DNA of 64,000 nt, from assembly GCF_002939865.1 (NCBI RefSeq), contig NZ_MDEE01000003.1:62001-126000 (forward strand), read 5' to 3'. This DNA is from Xanthomonas dyei. GTDB lineage: Bacteria > Pseudomonadota > Gammaproteobacteria > Xanthomonadales > Xanthomonadaceae. The notes below the pieces were generated by a model. That model did no database searches. It was not told where the DNA came from and was given only the letters and a program-made list of their open reading frames with translations. The position numbers and the translations under genes are program-made. Shown here piece by piece: positions 30,166 to 40,640 of the stretch (positions within the stretch are counted from its first letter, which is position 1; every line of letters starts with the position of its first letter).

Positions 30166-30263
30166 GCCCGCCCACCATCGCGGGACACGCTACAAGTACC
30201 TCCATGCAGGCTATTGTGTGGCATCCATGCCACGTAAGGTCCGTCAACGGTTGGCGTGCAAGG
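30166..30263 (-). repeat. Palindromic repeat family 1, unit G
   Basis: Reverse unit with left arm TTGCCCGCCCACC and centre GTGGCATCCATGCCAC. Compensating changes in the centre (GTGG/CCAC instead of GCGG/CCGC) keep the hairpin, which suggests that the structure is maintained. Confidence 0.75.
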
Positions 30264-30493
30264 ACCCGTCGAGATGGTCGCTGCGTGGTTGCGAGCGGTA
30301 CACGCGATGCTGCCTGCCGCTAACGTGCGGTGTGATCAGCTCCTTTCGTCCCAGCGATGTCATTGCCAGTCCGGACATCCCCTCACCCATCGGCGAAGGC
30401 GCATGTGGCAGACACCGTTGCAACCAGTGAGCCAGCGCTCGAAGGTTTTTAGTCGATGCGCTTGATGACGAGCCTTGCAGCAACGAGTTGCGA

Positions 30494-32220
<1,727 letters not shown>

Positions 32221-32268
32221 GTGTCGTGGTTGCGTAGTGAAGTGAGGACGAAGCGTGCAATGCAGTGG

Positions 32269-32541
32269 TCAGCGTTTGCTGCCGCTGAACAAGCGCAGCA
32301 GTGCAAGGATGGCGATGGCACCCAGCAACGCGCCGAGGAAACCGGCAGGCTCGCCTGCGTGGTACCAGCCCATGTAGCGGCCAAACCAGCTTGCCACCAC
32401 CGCCCCGGCGATGCCCAGCACGATGGTCAGCAGGCAACCCAGGCGCTGCGTGCCGGGCGTGATGAAACGCGCCAGCAGCCCGACCACAAATCCCACCAGC
32501 AAAATGTAGAGCCAGCTGTCGCTACCAAACAAAGTGTTCAT
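32269..32541 (-). CDS. GlsB/YeaQ/YmgE-type membrane protein
   Basis: Small membrane protein of 90 residues with three hydrophobic segments and the family pattern WLYILLVGFVVGLLARFITPG then GCLLTIVLGIAGAVVASW. These transglycosylase-associated/stress proteins have no firmly established activity. The ATG at 32541 gives the expected N-terminus; the frame extends further upstream without similarity. It lies 48 bp upstream of amgK, probably in the same transcript. Confidence 0.82.
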   Translation of the reverse strand: MNTLFGSDSWLYILLVGFVVGLLARFITPGTQRLGCLLTIVLGIAGAVVASWFGRYMGWYHAGEPAGFLGALLGAIAILALLRLFSGSKR

Positions 32542-32885
32542 TGCAGCACCGAAGGCAAACGGGATCGGCAGACTAGCATTTCGGATGTCGGCGACTCGCG
32601 CTGCACGCACAGTGCGAATGGCGCTGATGGGGTGCCTTCAGCAAATCGTTGCGTTGGGTATTGCCACAGAAACCCTGTCATGGAGTGACTGCCCAGACAG
32701 CCGCCGCCTTCAATCGCATGATCGAACACCCAGCGCATGATCGAACACCCAGCCTCTGTCCCTGCGGGAGAGGAGCTGGGTGAGAAGACGCTGACCAAGT
32801 TGCCGATGCCGTGTCCTTTGCGCCAAATGCAACGCAATGCTTCACGTCAGGGCACGCCCTCAACCCGCAGTCGTCTCTCGTCGAC
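32542..32885. other. Intergenic region with short tandem duplication
   Basis: A 344-bp gap between the GlsB-type and M20 peptidase genes. It contains a perfect tandem duplication of an 18-20 bp unit beginning GCATGATCGAACACCC (about 32717-32755). Immediately after comes a CCTGCGGGAGAGG...GGGTGAG segment (about 32759-32785) resembling the outer hairpins of the suf-operon element. No gene is seen. Confidence 0.5.
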
Positions 32886-34379
32886 TCAACAGCAACCGTG
32901 TCCACCATGACGGGTGCCGCTATCGGCAGCCACCGGCGAGCCGCTGGTTTCGCCGCGCAGGCAGGCCGCGTGATGCTCGGCGATCACCTTCGACACGCAG
33001 GCGGTGACGCGCTTACCCATCGGGATGTGCAAAAACTCGTTCGGGCCATGCGCATTGGAATGCGGCCCCAGCACGCCGGTGATCATGAACTGCGCGCCGG
33101 GGAACTTTTCGCCCAGCATGCCCATGAACGGGATCGAGCCGCCTTCGCCCATGTACATCGCCGGCTTGTCGAAGAAGGCCTGGCTGGCATCGTCGATGGC
33201 CTTCTCCAGCCACGGCGCCATGGCCGGGGCATTCCAACCGGACGATGCCTTTTCCAGCTCCAGCGTGACCTGCGCGCCATTGGGCGGATCGCGCAGCAAC
33301 GCCTGCTTGAGCAGTTCGCCACAGGCCTTGCTGTCGGCGGTTGGCGGCAGACGCAGCGACAGCTTCACCGCGGTCTGCGGACGCAACACATTGCCGGCCG
33401 AGGCCAGCGGCGGCATGCCATCCACGCCGGTGATCGACAGCGCCGGGCGCCAGGTCCGGTTCAAGACCAGCTCGGTGAGGTCGTCATGCATCGGCACCAG
33501 GCCATCGACCATCGGGAATTTATCGAAGATGGCGGTATCCAGCGTCGCCGCTGCAGCCTTGGCCTGGGTCAGGCGCTCGGCCGGCACCTCCACATGCAAC
33601 CCCTCCAGCAGGATGCGGCCCGTGGCCTCGTCTTCGATGCGCGACAGCAACTGCCGCAGCAGCCGGAAGCTGGACGGCACCACGCCGGACGCATCGCCGG
33701 AATGCACGCCTTCTTCCAGCACCTTCACGCTGAGGTTGCCGCCGGTCAGGCCGCGCAGCGAAGTGGTGCACCACAACTGCTCGTAATTGCCGCAACCCGA
33801 ATCCAGGCATACCACCAGCGACGGCTTGCCGATACGCTCGGCCAGATGGTCCACGTAAGCGGGCAGATCGTAGCTGCCCGACTCTTCGCAGGCTTCGATC
33901 AGCACCACGCACCGCGCATGCGACAGACCCTGGGTGCGCAGCGCCAGAATCGCCGCCAGCGAGCCGAAGATTGCGTAACCGTCGTCGGCGCCGCCCCGGC
34001 CATACAACTTGTCGTCGCGCAGCACCGGCTCCCAGGGGCCCAGGTCGGCATCCCAACCGGTCATCTCCGGCTGCTTGTCCAGATGGCCGTACAACAACAC
34101 GGTGTCGTCGCCGGACTCCGGGCCGGTGGCCGGGATCTCGATGAAGATCAGCGGCGTGCGGCCGTCCAGGCGCACCACCTCCACTTGCATGCCATCGATG
34201 GCCTGTGCGCGCGCCCAGGTTTCCATCAGCGTGACGGCCTGCTCCATATAGCCATGGGCCACCCAATCGGCGTCGAACATCGGCGACTTGTTGGGGATGC
34301 GGATGTAATCGACCAGCTGCGGGACGATTTCGCGGTCCCAGGTTTCGCTGATGAATTGGTCGATCTTGGCGCTGTCCAT
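32886..34379 (-). CDS. M20-family metallopeptidase
   Basis: Zinc-dependent dipeptidase-like enzyme of 497 residues. Metal-ligand motifs are in order: LLYGHLDKQPE (His, Asp), GRGGADDGYA (bridging Asp), EACEESGS (Glu-Glu pair), CLDSGCG (Asp) and HSNAHGPNE (His). A dimerisation domain lies mid-protein (about 215-370). The ATG at 34379 matches the family N-terminus MDSAKIDQFI; a start at 34409 is possible. No signal peptide is seen, so a cytoplasmic role in peptide degradation is likely. Confidence 0.86.
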   Translation of the reverse strand: MDSAKIDQFISETWDREIVPQLVDYIRIPNKSPMFDADWVAHGYMEQAVTLMETWARAQAIDGMQVEVVRLDGRTPLIFIEIPATGPESGDDTVLLYGHLDKQPEMTGWDADLGPWEPVLRDDKLYGRGGADDGYAIFGSLAAILALRTQGLSHARCVVLIEACEESGSYDLPAYVDHLAERIGKPSLVVCLDSGCGNYEQLWCTTSLRGLTGGNLSVKVLEEGVHSGDASGVVPSSFRLLRQLLSRIEDEATGRILLEGLHVEVPAERLTQAKAAAATLDTAIFDKFPMVDGLVPMHDDLTELVLNRTWRPALSITGVDGMPPLASAGNVLRPQTAVKLSLRLPPTADSKACGELLKQALLRDPPNGAQVTLELEKASSGWNAPAMAPWLEKAIDDASQAFFDKPAMYMGEGGSIPFMGMLGEKFPGAQFMITGVLGPHSNAHGPNEFLHIPMGKRVTACVSKVIAEHHAACLRGETSGSPVAADSGTRHGGHGCC

Positions 34380-34578
34380 GAAGGCTCCGAATGCGTGACG
34401 TAACGACACATTCTACGCCCGGGGGCAGGGGTAGGTATTTCCCTACAAGGCGGCGCGCAGTTCACCTGCTGTGTGAAAAGTTCGTTGGCGATAGGATTGC
34501 TGCATGTGGCGCGGGACACTGGCTCCGCCGGCAGGAATGCTGGCTAGGACCATCACCCAAGCCACAAGGAGCGTTGCA

Positions 34579-34911
34579 ATGAAGTCATTTACCGTAGTCC
34601 TGAAGTCCCTGCTACTGGCGTTGTTGTTGTCCTCGAATGCGTACGCGCTTGAGAAGGTCGATATCAACACCGCGTCTGCTGAGGAATTGGACAAGGTGCT
34701 GACGAATGTCGGGCGATCAAAAGCCGAGGCAATCGTTGAGCACCGTCAGGCAAACGGTCCCTTCAAAAGTGCCGAGGAACTGGCACTGGTCAAGGGCATC
34801 GGACTCAAGACGGTCGAACGGAATCGTGACCTGATCGAAGTAGGAGCCACGATGGCTCCCGCCAAGAAGGCTGCCAAGGGGGCGGCGGTGAAACCGGTGG
34901 GACGGCGTTAA
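34579..34911 (+). CDS. ComEA-like helix-hairpin-helix protein
   Basis: Exported DNA-binding-type protein of 110 residues. It has a signal peptide (cleavage near NAYALE), a helix-hairpin-helix pair (VDINTASAEELDKVL and LVKGIGLKTVERNRDLI), then a Lys/Ala-rich basic tail from about residue 93. Related proteins bind incoming DNA in the periplasm during natural transformation. The start is set by AAGGAG nine bases before the ATG. It is monocistronic and has its own terminator at 35014-35052. Confidence 0.85.
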   Translation: MKSFTVVLKSLLLALLLSSNAYALEKVDINTASAEELDKVLTNVGRSKAEAIVEHRQANGPFKSAEELALVKGIGLKTVERNRDLIEVGATMAPAKKAAKGAAVKPVGRR

Positions 34912-35013
34912 GGGGAAGGGATCCGAGATACGGTTCGACGCGAGGATGCGTGGCCGCAACCTAACTGGACAGGATGTCCGGGGGATGGCTGGAAGCCGAC
35001 AAGGACGTGGAAT

Positions 35014-35052
35014 CGCCCGGTGTTGCACTTGGATGTGCAGCCGGGCGTTTTT
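35014..35052 (+). terminator. Rho-independent terminator after the ComEA-like gene
   Basis: Stem CGCCCGG (35014-35020) pairs with CCGGGCG (35041-35047), extended by TGCAC/TGTGCA pairing inside, and is followed by five T. It lies 100 bp past the stop codon on the plus strand. Confidence 0.75.
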
Positions 35053-35124
35053 CGTTTCAGGGTGTGCCGCTCTGCCACGCAGCGGCGGAGGGCTTCGGTA
35101 GCGGGCTTCGGGCACAATGCGCCG

Positions 35125-35829
35125 ATGCAGCTGACAGACCTGAGCAGCCGGGTGATTCCGGCCACCGAGTACCGCCGCGAGCGGTGGCGCAATCAATTTG
35201 GTTGGACACGCGAGATCCTGCGGCTCGGAGAGCCTGAGGCCTGGGCATTGCGGCTGTCGATTGCCGAGATCGAACGCGACGCCGCGTTTTCCGCATTCCC
35301 GGGGATCGACCGCGAATTGGTGCTGCTGCATGGCAATGGGATGCGGCTGCAGTTTGGCGACGGTGAGCTTGATCCCGGCAATGCTTCTGCGCGTGCTGAT
35401 GGCCTGATCACAGGTACACCTACTGATGACGGTGATGCTGGCGCACGCGTCGCTGGCGCCGCGCGTGTCGTCGAATTGCTGCCGCCCTATCAGCGCGTCC
35501 GATTCGCTGGTGAGGAGACGGTCGACGCGAGCTTGCTCGATGGGCCGACGCAGGACTTCAATCTGATGTGGCGCCGCGATCTGCTGCGTACCGAGCTGCT
35601 GCATCGCCCCTTGGTCGGCACCATGCTGTTCTTTGCGGACCCGGGCAGCGCCTGGGTCATCCACCTGTTGGCGGGCCAGGCCAGCTTTGGGCGCGACAGT
35701 GGGCTGCCGCCCCTGGCTGCGGGCGACACCGCATGGCTGAGTGCATCGACGCGGACCCGCTACGTGCTCGATGGCGGCGGCGAGCTGCTGGCGATCTGGG
35801 TGAGTCCGCTTGCTGGCGCCTCTGATTAG
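35125..35829 (+). CDS. HutD/Ves family protein
   Basis: Cupin-like protein of 234 residues. The motifs YRRERWRNQFGWTREIL, AFSAFPGIDRELVLLHGNG and FADPGSAWVIHLL are characteristic of the HutD/Ves family. HutD is linked to histidine utilisation control in some bacteria, but no hut gene is visible here. The ATG at 35125 begins the conserved region; the frame extends upstream over the terminator and is not coding there. It is longer than E. coli Ves (191 residues). Confidence 0.83.
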   Translation: MQLTDLSSRVIPATEYRRERWRNQFGWTREILRLGEPEAWALRLSIAEIERDAAFSAFPGIDRELVLLHGNGMRLQFGDGELDPGNASARADGLITGTPTDDGDAGARVAGAARVVELLPPYQRVRFAGEETVDASLLDGPTQDFNLMWRRDLLRTELLHRPLVGTMLFFADPGSAWVIHLLAGQASFGRDSGLPPLAAGDTAWLSASTRTRYVLDGGGELLAIWVSPLAGASD

Positions 35830-36298
35830 CCGGTTCGGGCAGTTGAGAGTGTTCTTGCTTGCATTGAACGGCCGAGATGCAAGTGTAAGTGCAAGTAAAG
35901 GTCAAAGCGCAGCCAGTGAACCGGGTAGTTAGCAATTGGGATTGATACGTGTCACGTGCACTGTCTGCGTCGAGGAATTAAAGAGGCTGACAACAAGTAG
36001 CGAGCACTCGTCTGGTGGGTGTGAACGGCGCGCAGGGACTAGAGTGTGAGTGGCACACACCGATGCCGAGCAACGGCCGCGGCCGTCTGGCAGCTGCACA
36101 GTCGTTTTGTAAGCTGCTTTTAGCGAACTCGCAGAACTGCAGCAACTTGCCGAAGCGTGCCGATGCAGAGCACGGTTGCCGACAAACGAGCGTTGCTGCA
36201 TGCAGGATTCGGATGCCATGTCTGCCTGCCCACGATCGCCACGTGATGGCAGCGCTCCACGCTGCCAAGCTGCGATCGTCAGCCTGCACGCTTGCTGT
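35830..36298. other. Intergenic region between convergent genes
   Basis: A 469-bp gap between hutD-like and the flavoreductase gene. It contains the most diverged copy of dispersed repeat family 2 (35980-36072). The rest holds no recognisable gene or strong terminator. Confidence 0.4.
35980..36072 (+). repeat. Dispersed repeat family 2, copy 3
   Basis: Diverged copy related to 8813-8910: shared blocks include GCTGACAACAAGTAGCGAGCA, TCGTCTGGTGGGTG and CCGAGCAACGG against CCGAGCACCGG. Same orientation as copy 2. Confidence 0.45.
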
Positions 36299-37927
36299 TC
36301 AATACACGTCGCGACGGTAGCGGCCGCTGTGTAGCAGTTCTTGCCTGACCTCGGTGCCCAGCAGGGTGTCGAGGGTGCGGTCCACGTCGGGTGCCATGCC
36401 GCGCAGGCTGCCGCAGAGATAGATGCAGGCGCCGCGGTCGATCCATTGCCGCAGGCGATCGCTGGCGGCAGCCAATGCATGTTGTACATAACGTACCGAC
36501 GGGTTGTGGTCGCGCGAGTACACCAGGTCCAGACGCGCGATCCAGCCATCGTGTTGCCACTGCTGCAGTTCGTCGGCATACAGCGCATCGTGCGCGGCAT
36601 TGCGTTCGCCAAAGATCAGCCAGTTGTCGCGCGCACCGGCTGCAATGCGTGCGCGTAGGTGGGCGCGCAAGCCGGCGATGCCGGTGCCATTGCCGATCAG
36701 CAGCATGGGCTGCGCGGGTGCGGGTGGGTGGAACCCCGGATTGCTGCGCAGGCGCAAGGCAATCGGCGTGCCGACGGGAGCATGCACGCACAGCCAGCCG
36801 CTGCCGATGCCCAGATGTCCGTCGGCCTGCCGGTGTTCGCGGATCAGCAGTTCGGCGTGGCCTTCTTCGCTGATCGAGGCCAGCGAGTATTCGCGATGCG
36901 GCAGGGTGATCAGGCTACGCACCAACGCGGTTGCATCCGCTGACGCCGTCGCCGCCGTCTGTGCATCCGTCTTTGCATCGGTCGGCAGGTGCGAGCGGCC
37001 AAGCCAGTCGCGCAGCGTACGGCCGTCGATGATGTCCGAGCCATCGCGTCGATGACGCTGCAACCAGGCGTCGACACTCTCCGGTGCGTTCTGCGGCGCG
37101 ACCTCGGCGATGTCGCCAGCACGCCATGCCGGCAGTGCGCCATCGATGGGCGTGAGACGGAGCCGATGGATCGGTGCGCCGGCACTGCCTGGATTGAGGT
37201 GGACGCGCTCGCGCAGCTGCCAGGCCGTGTAGGTCGGCACGCTCCAATCCGACTGCGTCGCAAGCGCAGGCGCCAACGTCGATAGACGTTGTTGCCATTG
37301 CTGCAATGCGTGTGGGTCGGCATTGTCGACCTCGATGCGCTCGAACAGGCGGGTGCCGCCGCGCGCGTGCAGGCGGTCATCGAGATGGCGGCCGAACGCG
37401 CAGAATTGCGTATAACGACGATCGCCGAGTGCCAGCACCGCGTACTGCACGGCGGCCAGATCCTGTCCGCTGTCGGCGAGCCAGTGACGCCCCGCAGCCT
37501 GTGCGTGATCCGGTGCATCGCCTTCGCCCGTAGTGCTCACGATGCATAGCAAACGCGGCACGCGCGCGAGCTGCTCGGGAACTAACGCCTCCAGCGGGAG
37601 TGCGTAGGCACCGATACCTGCCGCTTGCAAGGCATCAGCGCTACGCTCGGCCAGTTCGCGTGCGAATCCGGTCTGGCTTGCCCATACGATCAACACGCCG
37701 CTGCTGTCGCCGTGCGACGTGTTGGCGCGTGCCCGGCGGCGCAACAAGACCGCCGTGCACAGCACGGCATACGCCGTCATCCCGACGCCTGCCCATTGCA
37801 AGCGATGCGGTGTCGGTGCGCTCCACCAGGCACCGTCATGCAGGTGGGCAAGCCATCCGACAAGCGTCGCCAGGGCGAGCAGCAGCGCCCCGTTACCTAT
37901 CCAGACGCGTAGGCTTGTGGCGCTCAT
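36299..37927 (-). CDS. Membrane-anchored flavodoxin/FNR reductase (CysJ-like)
   Basis: Diflavin reductase of 542 residues. Two N-terminal membrane segments (about 9-29 and 45-62) are followed by a flavodoxin domain (about 77-215; VWASQTGFARELA, STTGEGDAPDHA, ALGDRRYTQFC) and an FAD/NADPH ferredoxin-reductase domain (about 225-542; REYSLAS, NGTGIAGLRAHL, YLCGSLRGMAPDV). It resembles CysJ or cytochrome P450 reductase, but the membrane anchor and neighbours argue for feeding electrons to the PepSY membrane protein rather than sulfite reduction. Its ATG overlaps the apbE stop by four bases. It is the last gene of the iron cluster. Confidence 0.85.
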   Translation of the reverse strand: MSATSLRVWIGNGALLLALATLVGWLAHLHDGAWWSAPTPHRLQWAGVGMTAYAVLCTAVLLRRRARANTSHGDSSGVLIVWASQTGFARELAERSADALQAAGIGAYALPLEALVPEQLARVPRLLCIVSTTGEGDAPDHAQAAGRHWLADSGQDLAAVQYAVLALGDRRYTQFCAFGRHLDDRLHARGGTRLFERIEVDNADPHALQQWQQRLSTLAPALATQSDWSVPTYTAWQLRERVHLNPGSAGAPIHRLRLTPIDGALPAWRAGDIAEVAPQNAPESVDAWLQRHRRDGSDIIDGRTLRDWLGRSHLPTDAKTDAQTAATASADATALVRSLITLPHREYSLASISEEGHAELLIREHRQADGHLGIGSGWLCVHAPVGTPIALRLRSNPGFHPPAPAQPMLLIGNGTGIAGLRAHLRARIAAGARDNWLIFGERNAAHDALYADELQQWQHDGWIARLDLVYSRDHNPSVRYVQHALAAASDRLRQWIDRGACIYLCGSLRGMAPDVDRTLDTLLGTEVRQELLHSGRYRRDVY

Positions 37928-38964
37928 GACGCCGCCAGATGTTGCTCGAACGCCGGGCTCATCACTTCATGCAAGCTGCCATCGTGGCGCGTCAGAAAGC
38001 GCACTGCCAGGTCGGTCTTGGCGGCATAGGCAAGCCCGGCATCGGTTCCGAGCACGGTCATCGCGGTGGCCCAGGCATCGGCCTGCATGGCTTCGCGCGC
38101 GAGCACGGTGACGGCGGCAGGCGCATGCGGAATCGGTGCTCCGCTGCGTGGATCGAAGGTGTGCGCGTAGCGCATGCCGTCGGCATCGAAGCGGTGCCAG
38201 CGATCGCCTGATGTGGCGACTGCCAAGCCATCCAGCGTGAGCACACGTGCCGGCAATATGGCACCGGCGTCTTCGTCGGGCGCGGATTCGACCAGCACAC
38301 GCCATGCGCTGCCATCGGGTTTGCGCCCATAGCCGAACAATTCGCCACCCACATCGATCAACGCACTGACGATGTCGGCCTGTCGCAATGCGTGTTGCAC
38401 GCAGTCCACACCGAAGCCTTTTGCGATGCCGGACAGATCCAGCGCGACGGCGCCGGGTTGCAGCACCCGCTGGCCATCCAGAGCCAGGCGTTGCCAGCCA
38501 CAGCGCAGGCTGGCCAGTGCGATCTGCTCGGGCGAGGGCACACGGCGTCGGCTGCCGGAGGCGCCAAAGCCCCACAGTTCGACCATCGGCCCGACCGTGG
38601 GGTCGAACGCGCCGTCGCTGGCCTGCGCGATCTGCAGCGCGGTGCGCAGCACGGTGAAAAAGTCATCGGGCAATGTCTGCCACTGACCGGCCGCGGCACG
38701 GTTGTAGCGGCTGATATCCGAGTCCGCTTCCCAGGTGCTCATTTGCGCGACCACGCGATCGAGCGCTGCCTGGATACGCGCATGCAGGGGATGCAGGTCG
38801 CGCGCACGCGGCGCCACCAGCTTGACGCTCCAGGTGGTGCCCATGCTGCGCCCGCCCAGGGAGGCAACGGCGTCATCTGCGGAAGAAACTGGATGCATGC
38901 GTGGACCGGTCGAGCAGGCGCTGCCTGAGGCAGCCATGGTGACGCGCGAGCGTGTCGTTTGCAT
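37924..38964 (-). CDS. apbE: FAD:protein FMN transferase
   Basis: ApbE-type enzyme that attaches FMN to Ser/Thr of exported proteins. About 346 residues from this start. Motifs are GGRSMGTTWSVK, SDISRYNRAAAGQW, LDLSGIAKGFGVD and HTFDPRSGAPIPHAPAAVTVLA with the metal-binding Asp and Thr residues expected. The start is uncertain: ATGs at 38964, 38937 and 38898 are possible and none has a good ribosome-binding site; no clear signal peptide or lipobox is present in any of them. The likely target is the DUF2271 protein encoded upstream in the cluster. Confidence 0.86.
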   Translation of the reverse strand: MQTTRSRVTMAASGSACSTGPRMHPVSSADDAVASLGGRSMGTTWSVKLVAPRARDLHPLHARIQAALDRVVAQMSTWEADSDISRYNRAAAGQWQTLPDDFFTVLRTALQIAQASDGAFDPTVGPMVELWGFGASGSRRRVPSPEQIALASLRCGWQRLALDGQRVLQPGAVALDLSGIAKGFGVDCVQHALRQADIVSALIDVGGELFGYGRKPDGSAWRVLVESAPDEDAGAILPARVLTLDGLAVATSGDRWHRFDADGMRYAHTFDPRSGAPIPHAPAAVTVLAREAMQADAWATAMTVLGTDAGLAYAAKTDLAVRFLTRHDGSLHEVMSPAFEQHLAAS

Positions 38965-39130
38965 CACGCGGTGTGATGTTTGAAACAACCGAGGATGCGC
39001 GTGTTGATGCCGCGTGCACTGCGCGCTCGGCAGACCGCACACGCCGATAGCATCTGCCGCCTCAGCAGCGCCATTGCACTAGCGCCACTGCATTGGCTAT
39101 CCGGTCAACGCAGTGGTGGGCATGCGGCGA

Positions 39131-39934
39131 TTACTGCGGCAATACTTCCAGCGTTACCACGTAGCCCAGGCGACGTTGTTTGGCCTGCGGCAGCGAGGTC
39201 TTGCTGTCTTCGCTGGTGGTTTCCAGCCAGTACATGCCCGCTTCCGGCCAGGTCACGCTGAAGCCGCCCTTGGCGTCGGTCTTGAGCTTGATCTCGTTCT
39301 GCGCATCGCGATAGCGCGTGCCGCCACGCACGATCTCGATCTCCAGCCCGGCGGCCGGCTTGCCGTCCAGCTGCAGGGTGAACTGCGCCGCTTCACCGGC
39401 GACCAGGTCGTTGGGGTGGGTCACCGGAATCAGCTCGATGCCCTTGCCGCTGGGCTTGAACGCGGCGGTGGTCGGTGCGCCGCGAGTCACGAAGGTTTCC
39501 ACGCGATTGAGCGATTGGCTGACCTGCAACTCCTGCGCGTTCTTCGGCACTTCGGTGGCAAAGCTTGCCTCGTTGCCGCGCCAGCGCTTGGGCTTGCCGT
39601 CTTCCTTCCAGCTGGCGAACAGGCCGGCATTGACGATGCTGAGTTTGTAGGTGCCGGGCTGGGTGAGTTGCAGGTCGAATACGCTGCGGTACTTGCCGGT
39701 GGCCGGGTTTTCTGGCTTGAGCGCGCTGCCATCGGGCGCGGTGATGCTCAGATTATCCAGGCGCAGCGGCACGTGGTTGAAGTAGAACAGGTCGTTGGAC
39801 ACCGCCGCATCGACGGTGATCCACGGCGCTTCGCCGGCCAGGACGGTTTGCGATGGTAGCAGCCAGGCCTTGTGGGCGAAGGCGCTGACGGGAAGTGCGG
39901 CCAGCAGGGCGATCAGGACATGCGAACGTTTCAT
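39131..39934 (-). CDS. DUF4198 domain periplasmic protein
   Basis: Exported protein of 267 residues with a signal peptide (cleavage after VSAFA) and a mature N-terminus [17 protein letters not shown]. The body has beta-sandwich character and a Greek-key/CNA-like C-terminus ([21 protein letters not shown]). The DUF4198 family is often near nickel, cobalt or iron uptake genes, and an N-terminal His directly after cleavage could bind metal. A good ribosome-binding site (AAGGAG) precedes the ATG. Its exact role here is inference. Confidence 0.82.
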   Translation of the reverse strand: MKRSHVLIALLAALPVSAFAHKAWLLPSQTVLAGEAPWITVDAAVSNDLFYFNHVPLRLDNLSITAPDGSALKPENPATGKYRSVFDLQLTQPGTYKLSIVNAGLFASWKEDGKPKRWRGNEASFATEVPKNAQELQVSQSLNRVETFVTRGAPTTAAFKPSGKGIELIPVTHPNDLVAGEAAQFTLQLDGKPAAGLEIEIVRGGTRYRDAQNEIKLKTDAKGGFSVTWPEAGMYWLETTSEDSKTSLPQAKQRRLGYVVTLEVLPQ

Positions 39935-40103
39935 GACAACTCCTTGAAGAGCGATAAGGCGGGTGGGTCACGTGTCTGATCAGCGCACTGCGGCGCTGCG
40001 TGGATGCGTGGGTAACGAAAGTCGATACGCGTCTGCGCCACGTAGCGCGCGCGTCATGGGCACGGATGCATGCACGGCGGCACCGCATCCGCGCCCATCT
40101 GCA

Positions 40104-40619
40104 TCAGGGCTTGGCGGTCAGGCTCACCGCGCCGAGTTCGGTGCTGCCGCTGGCCTTGGCAGACTGCGCCGAGGTGGCCGGCCAGGTGAAAGGCACCTTG
40201 ACCAACTCGCGGCCACCGACTTCGCGCGCAGCTTCCACCACCAGGGTGTACTGGCCGGCCGGCAGCGACTTCAGCGCGCCCTTGGTGTCGGTGAACGACA
40301 GCGCATGCGCGCCGGCAGGCCGGGTGGGGCCGGTCACGCCATCGACCGGCACCTCCAGCGTGCGGCCGCTCTTGCGCCACCACTGACGCAGATCCGGCAG
40401 CCATTTGGTGCCGTGGCCTTCGGCGGTGTCCTTGGATTGGTACCAGACCGCCAGATTGGCGGCGACCTTCTGGTCTGCGCCTTCCAGCCAGATTGCCACG
40501 TATGGGCGGTGGTATTCGGCGACATTGAGCTTGGGGATTTCGACGTTGATGTCGAGCGTGGCCGCATACGCCGGCATGGCGAGCAGGCCGCTCAGAGCGA
40601 TGGTCAGGGTGGCGCGCAT
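40104..40619 (-). CDS. DUF2271 domain periplasmic protein, candidate flavoprotein
   Basis: Exported protein of 171 residues with a signal peptide (cleavage near AYAA). The DUF2271 core runs from LDINVEIPKLNVAEYHRPYVAIWLE. At residues 93-99 the sequence is DGVTGPT followed by RP, close to the Dxx(S/T)GAT pattern on which ApbE places FMN, with Thr99 the candidate attachment residue. The Ala of the usual motif is Pro here. Being next to apbE and a PepSY membrane protein supports a role as a periplasmic flavin electron carrier. It follows the PepSY gene by 21 bp. Confidence 0.82.
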   Translation of the reverse strand: MRATLTIALSGLLAMPAYAATLDINVEIPKLNVAEYHRPYVAIWLEGADQKVAANLAVWYQSKDTAEGHGTKWLPDLRQWWRKSGRTLEVPVDGVTGPTRPAGAHALSFTDTKGALKSLPAGQYTLVVEAAREVGGRELVKVPFTWPATSAQSAKASGSTELGAVSLTAKP

Positions 40620-40640
40620 GATCGTCTCCGGTGAGTCAGG

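Larger units (their letters stand above)
29839..30493. other. Intergenic region with palindromic repeats downstream of hda
   Basis: A 655-bp gap between the convergent hda and murU genes. Three palindromic repeat units (29871-29966, 30031-30129, 30166-30263) fill the left half. The right half, to 30493, has no recognisable gene or terminator. Confidence 0.65.

Noticed and set aside
32811-34403. A 530-residue plus-strand open frame opposite the M20 peptidase
   Set aside because: Composition is typical of an antisense shadow; all M20 metal motifs are on the minus strand.
36299-37927. Calling the diflavin reductase a sulfite reductase subunit (cysJ)
   Set aside because: There is no cysI or other sulfate assimilation gene nearby, the protein has an N-terminal membrane anchor not found in CysJ, and the neighbours point to iron metabolism.
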